From Gigaspora rosea (Eukaryota > Glomeromycota > Glomeromycetes > Diversisporales > Gigasporaceae), in assembly GCA_003550325.1 (NCBI GenBank), contig QKWP01000433.1, forward strand, positions 112,536 to 176,535: 64,000 bases of DNA, in the 5' to 3' direction. Every line of letters begins with the position of its first letter. Position 1 is the stretch's first letter. Below are positions 10,736 to 23,134 of the stretch, one piece after another. The notes beneath the pieces are model-generated. The model had not been told where the DNA came from. It did no database searches and saw only the letters and a list, made by a program, of their open reading frames with translations. The translations under genes and the position numbers were made by a program.

Positions 10736-11525
10736 AAATAGTAGTAAATTTTAGTTGCTTAGCCGCTTGTGTACCAACATTTTTGCATTTAATAATTGGT
10801 GTTATGAAAAGTTTGATTAGCATAAGTGTAGACAATGTGATTATGTCACATTTTGCGCAATCATACCAGGAATGAAGTGCAACATAGTTTATGGTTATCT
10901 GAGGAGTGATGTGACAAATACAGTTCTTTGATTGGTTATAATTTTACATGACATTATAGAATGATCATTTTTACTTATTTGTGCGGGTAATACAAACTAA
11001 AAAAGAAAATCCAATTTTGTAAATATATAAGCTGTGGTATGCAAGAGTTGGAAGGAATACTTTTTTTTGGGCAGTATTTTGTAAAGAGGCTTGGGGGATT
11101 TGCAATTATGAAAGAGGCCACAATTAATAGATATGAGGATACTAAGAATTGTATCAATTGTATTTCAGTGAAGACACACTACTTCACTTATTCTTTATTC
11201 AATAAACCATAGATTCTTTACTCTGCTTTTTAGCAAAGAAAAAACCTTGAGTATTTATACATGTTTGTCCAATATAAATAAATACAATAAGAAATAAAGA
11301 AATCTATATAATCGATAGATTTGATATATGCTAATGCTAAATATAATGGTTATAATGAATATAATAAAGATAATGAATATAACACATATATCCTAAATAT
11401 CAGCTATATTAGATATGTTAATTATATCTGTCAAAACTGTTATGTCCAAAATGTCTAATATGTCTAGAATGTCAGACATATCTGTGATTAACTGAAATGT
11501 CTAGGATTACTCGAAATGTCCGATA
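10736..11525. other. AT-rich intergenic stretch
   Basis: No supported gene. It holds one ACCAGGAATGAAGTGCA motif near 10867 that recurs elsewhere in the window, and a short degenerate run of ATGTCTAATATGTCTAGAATGTC near 11448-11475. Confidence 0.5.
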
Positions 11526-12110
11526 TTTCAGTGTCACGGGTGGCGCAGTATTGATCGACCAATAAGATTTGGGCGCAGTAGGACGTTTTGTAAAGACCAA
11601 TCATTCAGTTTTGACTAGGTTGAGCTAGAACGGTCCAATCGAGATAATTTTGGTACCATTCGAAAGCTCTCATCGAGACGGTCACGATGGTAGTAGTTTC
11701 ATTAAAATTGGTTCGCAGGGTCAAGATTATCATCGTTATGCATTTCTTATATTTTTACAGGTCTAACACTAGAACTGTACTAAAGATAAGTTCTAGTTTC
11801 TTTTGCTTTATTTGTTTATTTATTTTATTTATTATTATTTACTTTACTTTTTTTTTATTTTAGGCTTGTGCATAGCTCAAGTGCTTAAATTGGACGCTGG
11901 AATGTAGATGAGGATGCCGGAGCCGTCGTTATGCCATCATAAACTATACTTACAAACTGGTAATTTAATACATTGAGTAAAAAACAATGAAGTACGTCAT
12001 TGGAACTATCATAAACTATATACTTACAAACTAGTAAATTAATATTGAGTGAAAGAACGAAGAAGTACGTTGTTGGAACTGTCGTTGGAACTGTGATTTG
12101 GTAGGTTTTT
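11526..12110 (+). repeat. Higher-GC repeat fragment with a tandem duplication of about 75 bp
   Basis: The sequence from GTCACGGGTGGCGCAG to about 12110 is richer in GC than its surroundings. It contains GGATGCCGGAGCCGTCG near 11910. Two tandem copies lie at about 11935-12007 and 12008-12083, sharing ATCATAAACTAT, ACTTACAAACT and GAAGTACGT. No frame stays open over it. It may be the remnant of a repeated gene or retroelement; the family is not recognised. Confidence 0.45.
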
Positions 12111-12791
12111 TTACAATTTCTTTGGCAAGTTTTTGTAGTTTTTCATAAATTTATCATTTTTAGTTGAGTTCACAATAGGTTTTTCATTGGTTTTCATATA
12201 TCTCTACGGTATTTGTGTAGTAGTTTCTTTATGGTATCACAGTGTCTCTATAGTGATCAATCAAAAATAGGATTAGAGTTAAAGATCAGTTTGGATTAGA
12301 GTTTCTTGAAAATAGGGTTGAGGGTTAGAAATTGAATTTAGATTTGATTAGTATTTTAATTGAAATAGGGTTAGAATTAAAGTATTAGTTCGAATTGGTT
12401 AAAAATAGAGTCAGAGTTAAGTATTGGTTAGGTTTGATGTTTTAGCTAAAAATCAGGTAAGAATTAGTATGCATTACAGTAAATAAAAAAATAATAATAA
12501 TTGTATTAGTACTATATATAATTAATTGTATATAAATTATGTGATATAAGTATATATTATATATGCATATATATCTATATTATAATATATATTACATAAT
12601 TAGATACATAGATATAAACCCTATTAATAGTCTGCGCAGATTTGTATTGATCTATAATCTGCACAGATTTTCAAAAAATTTTTCTTTGCAGACCATCAGT
12701 GTGGATTTTTAATAATTGATTTTTAAAAAAATCCGCACAGATCTGAAAATTATGTTTCTTCTAAAGATAATACATAAACTTCGTTACAACT
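12111..12791. other. AT-rich intergenic stretch
   Basis: It holds degenerate TTAGGGTTAGAATTAAAG-like runs (12240-12470), TA-rich microsatellite sequence (12510-12610) and several GCACAGATTT words around 12640-12750. No gene was found. Confidence 0.5.
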
Positions 12792-12816
12792 ATACATAAT
12801 AGGGCTCCTATCGGAT

Positions 12817-14341
12817 CGGACCGAACCGGACTTTTGTCAAGTTTGAATCCGGTTCGATTTTCGAACCGAACTCGAACTTTTTGTTTCGAACTTTTTAGTC
12901 AAGTTCGAGTTCAGTCTGGGTTCGGTCCGAAGTTTGTCAAACTAGTTTGAAATCTGAATTAGTGATATGAATCGAAAATAGATTAATCGATTAGTTGATC
13001 GAGTTGGCAACTAATCGATTGACTATTACAAACACGATTTTAATCGATTAACCAACTAATCGATTAATCGATTAATTGATTTACATATATCTTTAAGTAC
13101 AAACATTTTCAAATACATAAAATAAAATACATTAATCTAACACAAATCGTATATATTGTACAGCTTGTATTGCTTCGCTTCCATTTACTAAATGCCTAAC
13201 CCTAACCTTAGTTCTCATCTTAACTCTAAGCTAACCCAATGCTAAAGCCAATGCGAAAAAGCCAACAGCAAATACAAACACAACAGAAACGTCGCTAACG
13301 GCACCAAAGAGTAACGTACAATGGCCATCTATTCCGAATAATACCTGTTACCTAAAATGAAGAGTTAGCATGTACATGAATACGACAATTAAACTGATAA
13401 AAAAAAAAAAAAGCACACAACCTAACGCCGAATACGTTCCCAAATCGCTTGTAATTGAAGAACTTGAAATCAACCGCCAGCTGAATGAAACCCGAAGCTA
13501 TAACCTAAAGAAAGAACAAAGAAAATAATGAAAGACATAAGAAACTTATCTGTACGCTCTCAAATCCNCGGACCGAACCGGACTTTTGTCAAGTTTGAAT
13601 CCGGTTCGATTTTCGAACCGAACTCGAACTTTTTGTTTCGAACTTTTTAGTCAAGTTCGAGTTCGGTCCGGGTTCGGTCCGAAGTTTGTCAAACTAGTTT
13701 GAAATCTGAATTAGTGATATGAATCGAAAATAGATTAATCGATTAGTTGATCGAGTTGGCAACTAATCGATTGACTATTACAAACACGATTTTAATCGAT
13801 TAACCAACTAATCGATTAATCGATTAATCGATTTTCAACTAATCGATTAATTGATTTACATATATCATTAAGTACAAACATTTTCAAATACATAAAATAA
13901 AATACGTTAATCTAACACAAATCGTATATATTGTACAGCTTGTATTGCTTCGCTACCATTTACTAAATGCCTAACCCTAACCTTAGTTCTCATCTTAACT
14001 CTAAGCTAACCCAATGCTAAAGCCAATGCGAAAAAGCCAACAGCAAATACAAACACAACAGAAACGTCGCTAACGGCACCAAAGAGTAACGTACAATGGC
14101 CATCTATTCCGAATAATACCTGTTACCTAAAATGAAGAGTTAGCATGTACATGAATACGACAATTAAACTGATAAAAAAAAAAAAAAGCACACAACCTAA
14201 CGCCGAATACGTTCCCAAATCGCTTGTAATTGAAGAACTTGAAATCAACCGCCAGCTGAATGAAACCCGAAGCTATAACCTAAAGAAAGAACAAAGAAAA
14301 TAATGAAAGACATAAGAAACTTATCTGTACGCTCTCAAATC
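12817..14341 (+). repeat. Tandem duplication inside the hAT-like element (12817-13567 and 13569-14341)
   Basis: The two copies are almost identical; the second has about 22 extra bases in its ATCGATTA cluster. An undetermined base at 13568 sits exactly on the junction. That position suggests either a real recent tandem duplication or an assembly join of overlapping ends. Confidence 0.85.
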
Positions 14342-14654
14342 TGAAGAATCAAAGCCAAACCGTCCGAAAGAGGAAATCCGAAGCTGTAACCAGAAGAAAA
14401 AGTGAAAGAAATTTTAGTACTATAATACAACAAAACAAAAGACAAGAAAAAAAAAAAGAACCAAAACTTATATTACGTATGACCCACCACCGATTACGTT
14501 CTCAAATCCGAACTCAAAACCTAACCGCTTGATGAAGGAAACCCGAAGCTATAGCTTGAAGAACGAAAAAAAGGTTAGTACTATAATACAACAAAACAAA
14601 AGACAAAAAAGGGAACAAAAACTTAGCTGTACACAATCGAAGAACACGAAGCTC

Positions 14655-14768
14655 AACCGTTTAACAATGACGATACCAACATGACAATTATGACACCAAC
14701 GAAGACGCCAACGAAGATGTCAACGACGACACCAACTACGACACCAACGACGGAGCGACACTAAAAAA
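14655..14768 (+). repeat. Short minisatellite of GACACCAACGACG-type units
   Basis: About nine degenerate 12- to 15-bp units (ACACCAACGAAGACG, ATGTCAACGACG, ACACCAACTACG) lie between 14655 and 14768, inside the 12800-15142 element. Confidence 0.7.
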
Positions 14769-15539
14769 AAAGTCAATTAGTAAAAAGAAAACGATACAAA
14801 AAAAAACTACAGAACTAAGTAAAAAAGCTTTTTTACTTAACAATTCAGGATTTGCGATCATTCTTGGATCATGCTTTGGAAATTTCAAAATCGATCGGTT
14901 GATAATCTATTTCCATAAAAGGTGTGATTGATGCTAACCATTTATGGTATATTCCCGGACTGTAGTATAAATATTCGAACTTCAAACTAGTTTGACAAAC
15001 TTCGGACTGAACCGAACTGAACTCTTAACTGAGTTTGAGTCTGGTTCGAAGTTTGAAACTAGCAAAATTTAGAGTTCGAGTTCGGTTCGATCCCGGATCG
15101 GATCCGAACTGGACCGAACCCGAACCGAACATAGGAGCACTAATACATAAGGACAAAATTATTTCAGGTTCTAAAACCCGAAATTAAAATTTGAAGACGA
15201 AATTGTTTTTGACCTATTTTACTTAAAAGATGAAATTATTTGATACTTTTTTTGAATAGATGAAATTATAAGGAACATATCTATATAAATTTTATTTGCT
15301 CTTACTTATAAAAAAATTTAATTTTCTCTAATGAAGATGAAATAGGCCTTTTTCAAAAATCAATTTCTGTGGCATCACTAGTTACAACCTATATAAATCT
15401 ATATATAATAATTTAATTTTTAGCAAATTAGGCTAAATTTGTATGTAATAATTGAATTTTTAGCAAATTTATATGATTTTAGGAGTGGCAAAATCTTCAA
15501 ATTTATGCAAATCCTTTATGACCTATATTAGTACTGCTG

Positions 15540-18500
15540 CAGGAAAATGAGAAAGAAATTGATCCTATAGTCCTTCTTGCTCAACAAATTGGAAATATGG
15601 TACTACAAATACAATGTGCTCCTGCTTCTATATTAATTTCTCTAAAGCTCAACCCTATGTGCTCAATCTAATTACTTATTCTAAGTTTTGCTCTGGGGAG
15701 CAAAATCCAATTTCATAGCTCGAAGATATTTTTGAGGCAAATTAAGTCTAGGACAAGAGAAAATTTAATAATTGTACTGAAACTCAAGTGAGCTGCAGCC
15801 ATGTAGTGAGTTACTAATCAGGCACAATTGTTGCCCATCAATCAATGGAATAACTAGGCTGCACCGAATTGAAGTTTCTGGCTCTCTTTTATTACCTAAT
15901 TCAGAACCTCTGTGTTAGAAAATAAGTGGTTTGCCCAGCTTACCCAAAGAAAACAAGGCCTATTGAAGATGTCGATTCCTACCATATCACCTTCGAAGAA
16001 TTATTATGAAGGGTCGAAGCCAGAGGATATCAATACCCTGATAGTACAAAAGTACAGATATTTATAAATGGTCTTCAAACTGAACTTTCTTTTTCTGTAG
16101 CTCCATTTATGCTCATACCATTGCTGCTATATATTAATAGAAAAAGGTATTTAAAACTTTATTTAAACAGAGTACTACTCTTTTTAATCCTTACCTACTT
16201 TCTGTTACCTATGCACCAGTCCCTCCAAATTCTAATTCTCAAGTGAGTATTCTCTCTGCTATCTCTCTTTGAGTAGAAATGCCATCAAAAACAGAAGAAG
16301 CTATAGTTAAGTTGGGAGAAACCTTTAAGGCTATGGTAACTCAGATAAAAGAAAATTGGTATCTGCCTCGAAGAAACTAGAATAATCAACCCCGTTATTC
16401 TTGTTATCAGTATGGGCAAACCAGACATTATGCATGAGACTGTTACCAATCTCTTTAAATAAATAATCAAAAGATGTAGCCATTAGGAGTAATGCAATTC
16501 CTGTTAACCAAAATAAATAATACCAGAATAATTTTCCTGTTGACCCTAGTAGTAATAAACATAACTCAAATAATGCTATACTTTTTTAAACCTTATAAAG
16601 GATGACCAAATGTTTATAACTAGTAAGAAAGGTAAGAGGCCTATATGGTCCACTAGGCTTAAGCGGCAACGAACTGAGGAGGATTTAGCAACTAGTGCTC
16701 CAATGAAGAACTGTGAACAAAAATTTAAAACTTTCTGCACCACAAGTGAAAACTAGTAAAGCTATAACAGTCTGCAAAAAGAAATTCTTTGAGAACTCTC
16801 TGCAAATATCTGCTTTGGTGAGCTTTATTCAGTTGTAGCTGATATTCATAATAAACAAGCTAATATTACTATCAGCAGTTACTTTGATCAGTCCCTTTGA
16901 TGCATACTGAGTTTGTGAAGAGACTTAAAAAAATGCTGCACTGAAATAAAAAGCTCATAACTATGTTAATCTCTAGCCCACTCCAACTTCAACTGCTTTG
17001 TATTGTAATGCAGTAGTATTTAATAAAGTAATACCCTTGATTGTCAATAGTATTTCATTCAGGAGTGTTGTCTCCTCTAACCTATTAAGCGATTTGGGAG
17101 TGAAAGTCAAAAGTCCTTCCAGGTGAACATGGTTAATGTTCATGACCAAATTAAGAGAACAATTGGTAATATTTTGAATTTCTATTTGTTGTTAGAGGAA
17201 TAAAAATTTCTATTAACATAGTTGTAAGTGATGCAGTGTCATATCAAGCTAATATCAAAAATGATTGGTTGTCTAAAGTTCATGTCAAGATAGATTGTAA
17301 CTCTTCAGAAATGACCTTCCAGTAGGAAGATAATGAGGTTGTAATTCCTGTTGAATTTCGTTAATTGCAATATATTCCTATTCAAGAAAATAACTATCTA
17401 CAGGAAGAAAGTCAAAGTAACGAAAAAGTAGTCAATGAAGGTATCAAGTCAGAAGAAGAAGAAAAGAAAGTGAATACGAAGAAGAAAAAGAGTTGGAAGA
17501 ATGATTGTATGGGTTTTTTAAAGAGAAAGAAGTTGCTTATTCTATATCTCATAGTCTATACTTTACCTCCCTATGTAACGAAATTTTATAAAATTATTGA
17601 AGAATCTGTTTCGATAAAAATTTTTCTGATTATTGATGCTCACAGGCCTCTAGTAGCCCATCGATTTAAAAATAGTTTCAATAGAAGAACAAGGTGCTTT
17701 GAAGTGTGGTAGAATGAGGAGAACAAAATAATGAAGAAGCAGGACAACATTTCTGAAGATTTAGTAGAAGAGATAGATTTCTTTTTTAATAGAATTTTTA
17801 AATAGCTTTGGAACTTACTTTGGATAAATCAAGATAAAGGAGTAGGATAGACTAAATAAACTCCTTTTTATGTATCAGGAACTCTTTTGCTTGGTCTTTC
17901 TCAAATTTCAGAAAAATTAATTCAGTTTACCACTGAATTCTTACTATAAATGTTCTCCTATAAAATAAAAAGCATATTGGACACCATAAAGAAGGATTTT
18001 TGAAAAATAAAATGCACAGATGCTAAAGGCTCATATTATTCAGCCCTCTGCGAGTCCCTAAGCCTCCCCTATAGTGCTAGTTAATCAGAAAGATAAAATT
18101 TGATTTTGTATAAATTACTGGCAACTCAATGCACAGTGACTAAAAAAAAACAGTTATCCCCTACCTGTTATCATAATCTTTTTGACACCCTTAAAAACTT
18201 AGTATGGCATACTTCACTTGATTTGGTAGTGTGTACTAGCAAATTGAAGTAGACCCAAATGATAAGAAGAAAACTGCATTTTATATACCATCTCGGGACA
18301 TATGAGTTTAATGTTATGCCTTTTGGCCTGACTAATGCCTTTGCTACATTTTAACACCTAATAGATAAAATCTTTCATAGCATTAATGAAAAATTTGACA
18401 TTGTATATCTTGAGGATATTAATATTTTTTCTTCTTTTTTAAATTTACATCTTCAGCATCTAGCAGAAGTTTTCCAATACTTGAAAGGCTGGATTAGAGC

Positions 18501-20240
18501 TGAATCCTGGTAAATACCATTTTGCTAAAAAGAAGCTTTGGTTCCGCAGTTCAAAATTTTCTAGTCCCAAACAATTTACGGCAACTTCATGGGTTTCTGA
18601 ACTTGGCATCTTACTATAGATGATTTATTCAAGATTTTTATAAACTGTCCTGGCTACTTAAAGAAAAATAAAAGTTTTATATAGACTCAAGAACAACAGG
18701 TGGCCTTTCAAAATTTGAAAACTAAACTTATTTCAGTGCTTATACATGCCTATTCTGATTTTGATAAAAAATTTTTATCTTTATTAATTCATCTGGCAGG
18801 GCCCTTGAATCAATTCTTTTTCAATTGGATGATAAAGGTTAGGAAAGGGTAATTTTTTATGCTAGCAGGACCATGACCCCTGCTTAAAAAAATTATTTTG
18901 TAACAGAGCAGGAATGCTTAGTTGTGATTTGGTCTATCTTATTTTTTGACAATTGCTTCATGTGACTAAGTTTATGATAGTCACAAACAATTCAGCCCAA
19001 GTTTTTATTTAGCCAGAAGCTCTCTTATGGTCAGCTTGCTTGCTAGATATTGACCTTACATAAGTATGACTTTGATATTCAATACTATGCCAGAAAATGA
19101 CATATGGTAATAACACCTATTGTTTTTCTCAATCATTGATGAATCAGATGCTTTCTCTGAAGTAACACAATTCTAACCATCAACCTTTTTTTGAATTTTA
19201 ATTATCTTTACCTTAATTCTTATCTACAACCTCTTTCTAAAAATTTTTGATAATATTATTGTATACCCACATAACCTTATTTAGATGAACTCTATAACCT
19301 ATTAAACCTACATGAAATATCTTAACAATTCTATGGCTTATAAGCTGCAACAACAAAAAATACTACAAACAAAACTAGATACTATGTTCTTATTAATAAA
19401 ATTTTATATAAAAAATCCAGACAGTCATATACTCTCTAAATTTCTTTAACTTCTCTTACTCACGAAGTCTCCGCTATCCTTTTTAGTTTATACTCAGACA
19501 CCAAGTCCAAACATTTTAACTTTCAGTTCACTATTCAACAAGTTACACAAAGGTTCCTCTAGCCCAAATGGAAGAAAATATAAAAAAATATATCAAGTCT
19601 TGTAACCCATATTAGTACTGAGGAAAACCTAGAATGTATAAATCTCTTTTTTCGATTAAAATTGGCCAACCTTTTGATCAAGTCAGAATCAATATTATTG
19701 GACTATTAGCTTCAACTAAATTCAGAAAAAAAGTATATTGTGATCACTACAGAATATCTAACAAAGTGGCTAGAGGCATGTGCCATTTCAGAAGCTAATG
19801 CACCTATCGCAGCATTATTTATTGCTGAAGAAATTATATGTTAGGATGGTTGTCCAAAAATCTTTTGTCCAACCAAGAATAACATTTTAACAAACTCTTA
19901 GTAGATGCTGTATGCACCTAGTTCCAAGTTGACTATTATTATTCTACTGCATACTACCCCAGACTAACAGGTTGGTCAAGCGGTTCAACTTAACATTCTG
20001 TGAGGTTCTGTTCAAATGCACCCTGCAATTTAGAAGAAACTGTGACCAATACCTACTGGCTGCCCTATTCACTTACTGAACTACCTGATATAACACTACA
20101 GGGTATGAAACCTTTTTTCTTCTCTATGGGCAAGATGCTACTTTACTTTTAGAAGTCACCTGAAAAATGAATCAGCAGCCATCAACTAAAGAGAAACTTC
20201 AAGATCAGTACTCCAAAGAATTTCAATTTTGCTTGGAGAC
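15540..20240 (+). pseudogene. Ancient degenerate Ty3/Gypsy gag-pol remnant
   Basis: Fragments appear in the order Gag, protease, reverse transcriptase, RNase H, integrase, all on the plus strand. Gag-like: ARGYQYPDSTKVQIFINGLQ near 16018. A zinc-knuckle trace CYQYGQTRHYA lies near 16400, and an open 115-codon piece at 17365-17712. Reverse transcriptase: [13 protein letters not shown] near 18315, then YLEDI near 18407, where YLDDI would be expected. Integrase: TEYLTKWLEACAISEA near 19740 and a YYPQ-like site near 19960. Dozens of stops and frameshifts break it, and no LTRs were found. It is more decayed than the element at 32473. A hAT-like MITE at 20249 interrupts its 3' end. Confidence 0.75.
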
Positions 20241-20248
20241 CTCCCAGA

Positions 20249-20388
20249 CAGGGTTGGCAATGGAGCCAATAGAGTTCAATAGTTGTGCGAATGGAGCTCA
20301 AAAAACTAGTATCTATTGATTCCATTCAGAGCTCCATTGGCTCCATTCGCAGCTCCATTGGCTCCATTGAGCCCCATTGCCAACCCTG
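20249..20388. mobile_element. 140-bp hAT-like MITE in the old Gypsy relic
   Basis: The ends are CAGGGTTGGCAATGGAGCC and CCCCATTGCCAACCCTG, with perfect 8-bp duplications CTCCCAGA at 20241-20248 and 20389-20396. The arms are iterated TGGAGC/GCTCCA words. The host pol-like sequence resumes after it. A related element lies at 41313-41450. Confidence 0.95.
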
Positions 20389-20418
20389 CTCCCAGAGGCT
20401 CAAAGAAAAGCTTGTGTA

Positions 20419-20592
20419 TAGGGTTCCAAAATTAAGTTCTGTTCAATAGAGATTCAGGTTCAGGTTCAATGAACCTGAACCTGAACCTGCTCTAAAAGTT
20501 CAATACTAAACTAAACCTGCACTTAAAATTATTGAACATGAACCTGAACCTGAACTTAAAAAAAGTTCAGTTCAGGTTCAGTTCAAGGTTCA
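20419..20592. mobile_element. Truncated hAT-like element with GAACCTG arrays
   Basis: It starts TAGGGTTCCAAAATTAAG and carries AGGTTCAGGTTCA and TGAACCTGAACCTG in both orientations, forming strong hairpins. The right end is not seen; foldback-arm sequence starts near 20597. Likely truncated by recombination or insertion. Confidence 0.6.
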
Positions 20593-20596
20593 TAAA

Positions 20597-21402
20597 CATC
20601 AACTTACTGACAAGCTTGTTTTACTAAAAATAGAATATACCAACAAGCACATTCTACCAACAATACAATACAATATGATTTGCTGACAATACAATTGCTG
20701 ATAATACAACTCGTTGACATATGAGACTACAGCAATATATAAACTACTAAGAATAATTACGTATTATGCAATTTAATGACAATAAAAATTGCACATTTTA
20801 TTAATGACAATAATAATAATTATCTGACTGGTCCTATGTGCACACTGGACGTTTTTTGTATATATTATTCAATCACTTTTTAATCATGTGATAACTCAAT
20901 TTTCTAATTTTATTTCTTTTTGCATAACTCATAAAATTCATATTAGTAAAGTTAAGGAAAAAAAGATTTAGCGAAGGAAAAAAGTAAAAAAAAGTTAAAT
21001 AAAAAATGATGAATGAAAGTGAAAAAGTAAGTGAATATAAAAAAAGAGTAAAAGTGAGTTTATTGATAAGAAAGACCAAATAATATATACGAAAAATGAT
21101 AGTGCTTACGTCGGACCTTATGGATAAAAATGTTATCAGTTATGCTATAATAAAAACTGATTATTTGTAGAGAAATATATAAATGATGTGGCAAAGCCAC
21201 ATAATTTATATAGTAACCTAGTGATAAATCAGTTATTATCTACAACCTAACCAATAACAAGTACTTATTGTTACAGCTGATGCTGAAGTTATGACCTATT
21301 ATGATATAAAAATTTAAACTTTTTTTGGATGTTTTTTTCGTCTTTGTCTTAGGGTTAGGGTAGGGTTGAGGGTATAGATTTTATATTTATAGAGTATATG
21401 TG
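20597..21402. mobile_element. MULE-like foldback element, truncated and interrupted copy 3
   Basis: 20597-20823 matches the left arm of the copies at 2742 and 5998 from partway in. 21265-21402 matches their core (GCTGATGCTGAAGTTATGACC and GGGTTAGGGTAGGG). The right arm is missing. A 441-bp AT-rich sequence (20824-21264), flanked by TTAT on both sides, interrupts the copy. Its class is unknown. Confidence 0.65.
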
Positions 21403-21510
21403 GATTTCATTTAATTCTCACACTTACCTATTGAGACAGAAATCTAGTTTACTATCCAAGTAGCTTAAACTGGCGATATCTGGTGCTCTTCCAATTGATA
21501 GTAACACCAC

Positions 21511-22082
21511 TAGAGATGTGCCTTACACATTATGCATATTGCATTATACAATGCATAATGCTGCATAATGTAATACAAGACTTGTAAAATTTTAAAATGC
21601 ACATAGAGATTATTATATAACTTTGATTCAATTAAAATTATGTAATTACTTTTATTCTAACCATATTTTTTTTTAAATTAGAACTTATAGATATATATAT
21701 TTCTTTTCAATTTGCCACAATAGTTTTTAGCAAACAAATTTCTTGACCAAACTTCTATTACTATATATTGTAGTATTCTGATTTTGCTATTTAATATTTA
21801 ATAGCTAGTCTAATTTAATACATACAGTAAGTTACTATATTAGTAATACAACCTAACTTAACTACTTTTTAACTTTCTAATGACTTGTCCTTGCTGATTT
21901 TAGCAATTTGAAAATGTGCTAATTAGTTATATACTACTATTATATGCATTAGTGTTATTCTTAATAAAAAACTAAGAAATAATTATATTATATAAAGATG
22001 CAGGATTGTATAATGCATCATGCTGCATAATGTCACATTATGCAATGAAAAGACAAAAAAAACCTTCATTCGCACATCACTA
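21511..22082. mobile_element. hAT-like element with GCATAATG arms (572 bp)
   Basis: The ends are TAGAGATGTGC and GCACATCACTA. The flanks AACACCAC and AACATCGC match at 6 of 8. The arms carry TGCATAATGCTGCATAATG words near both ends. Directly after it, 22090-22152 is a compact palindrome (AGTACGTATCGTACTGTACG) ending in another GCACATCACTA, perhaps part of a second element. No coding capacity. Confidence 0.72.
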
Positions 22083-22349
22083 AACATCGCGCACCCCAAT
22101 ACAGTACGTATCGTACTGTACGTATAGTACTGGTACGCGGCACATCACTAAGGATAACTAATACAGTATGTGTGGCAGATACATAATTAATTTGATGTCT
22201 GTTCATTATTATATTTCATGTGATTTACTAATATATCTTACTGTAGCTGGCAACATTTTTGTACACGGAATAGTTGAACAGAGGTGGGATTAAATTGGAG
22301 CGAAATGTTTGGGTTTTTAAAAAACGTCAATGATACAAAATTTGGGGCA

Positions 22350-22716
22350 CTTCAAGAAAAGTGAACCCAGCCCAGGATCACCGTCACTTTTCATCAAGTT
22401 CGTTTAAGTTGGGTTAGGATTCCTATAGGGTCTGATATTAGCAAGACATATCTCAAGGAATTTTTTTGTTAGGGCGCGAAAGGTGATTTCTTATACAAAT
22501 TTTAGGGAAATGAGCGATTTTTGAAAAAGCGAACGTTTTGTTTTGATCTTCCGGGCATCGTCGAAATCTGGAAATCATGAATTACGTCATTGTTTACTAG
22601 CACTAACAAAATTAATTAGCCTAAACTATATTATCACCTACCCTATCACTAACCCTAACTTAGGCAAATTATTAATCGTGTGAAGTGATATATCACTGGG
22701 CTCACTGTTCTTGACA
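22350..22716. mobile_element. Inverted-repeat miniature element upstream of the pseudokinase gene
   Basis: TTCAAGAAAAGTGAACCCAG at 22351 is mirrored by CTGGGCTCACTGTTCTTGA ending near 22713. It is 367 bp, non-coding, with a CACTAACCCTAAC run near 22650. It lies about 420 bp before the start codon at 23135. The target duplication is not clear. Confidence 0.6.
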
Positions 22717-23134
22717 CAAAAACAAAAATATTTGATGGGCGGGAACGGGACAAGACATGGCAAAAAAAGCTTGGTGTCAGAACGTACGTACTGACCGGTG
22801 ATAAAGAAATCTTATTTGTGACTTCAATGTGATAAAATTATATGCTACAGGGATAATGCCGTGTTGTGATAAGACGTAATAATACGAAAGTGCATAAATA
22901 TCGAGAAGGAATAGTTGTAATATAAGCTAGCTAATCGCCGAAATTGGAATTTTGTGTTCATAAACTTAAGTGCGCCTGACTGGTACTATTCTTTTTTTGG
23001 AGGATCTGCATAGATTAACCAATCGGTTTGTATATATTGTAATCTCCATTTTGGTTTGTGTTACGATCTACACAATTAAAAATGATTAAATTAAGACGCT
23101 TAAAAATTTTTGATCTACGAACTTTATCTTAATT
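22717..23134 (+). promoter_or_regulatory. Upstream region of the 23135 gene
   Basis: AT-rich 418-bp interval between the miniature element and the ATG. The last 60 bases are A/T-rich and end CTTAATTATG. No TATA box or operator can be named with confidence. The gene's promoter and 5' leader should lie here, or further upstream within the transposon. Confidence 0.4.

Larger units (their letters stand above)
12800..15142. mobile_element. hAT-like element of 2.34 kb with GTTCGA/TTCGAAC-rich arms
   Basis: Perfect 8-bp duplications ATACATAA (12792-12799, 15143-15150) flank the ends TAGGGCTCCTAT and ATAGGAGCACTA. Inverted arms of about 160 bp are built of GGTTCGGTCC, AACTCGAA and AAACTAGTTTGA words. 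The interior contains a direct duplication of about 750 bp, (TAATCGAT)n clusters and a minisatellite near 14660-14765. No long open frame is present, so it would need a transposase from elsewhere. Confidence 0.92.

Noticed and set aside
20873-21079. A 68-codon hydrophobic minus-strand frame
   Set aside because: It falls in the AT-rich insertion at 20824-21264 and has the composition expected of antisense A-rich DNA.
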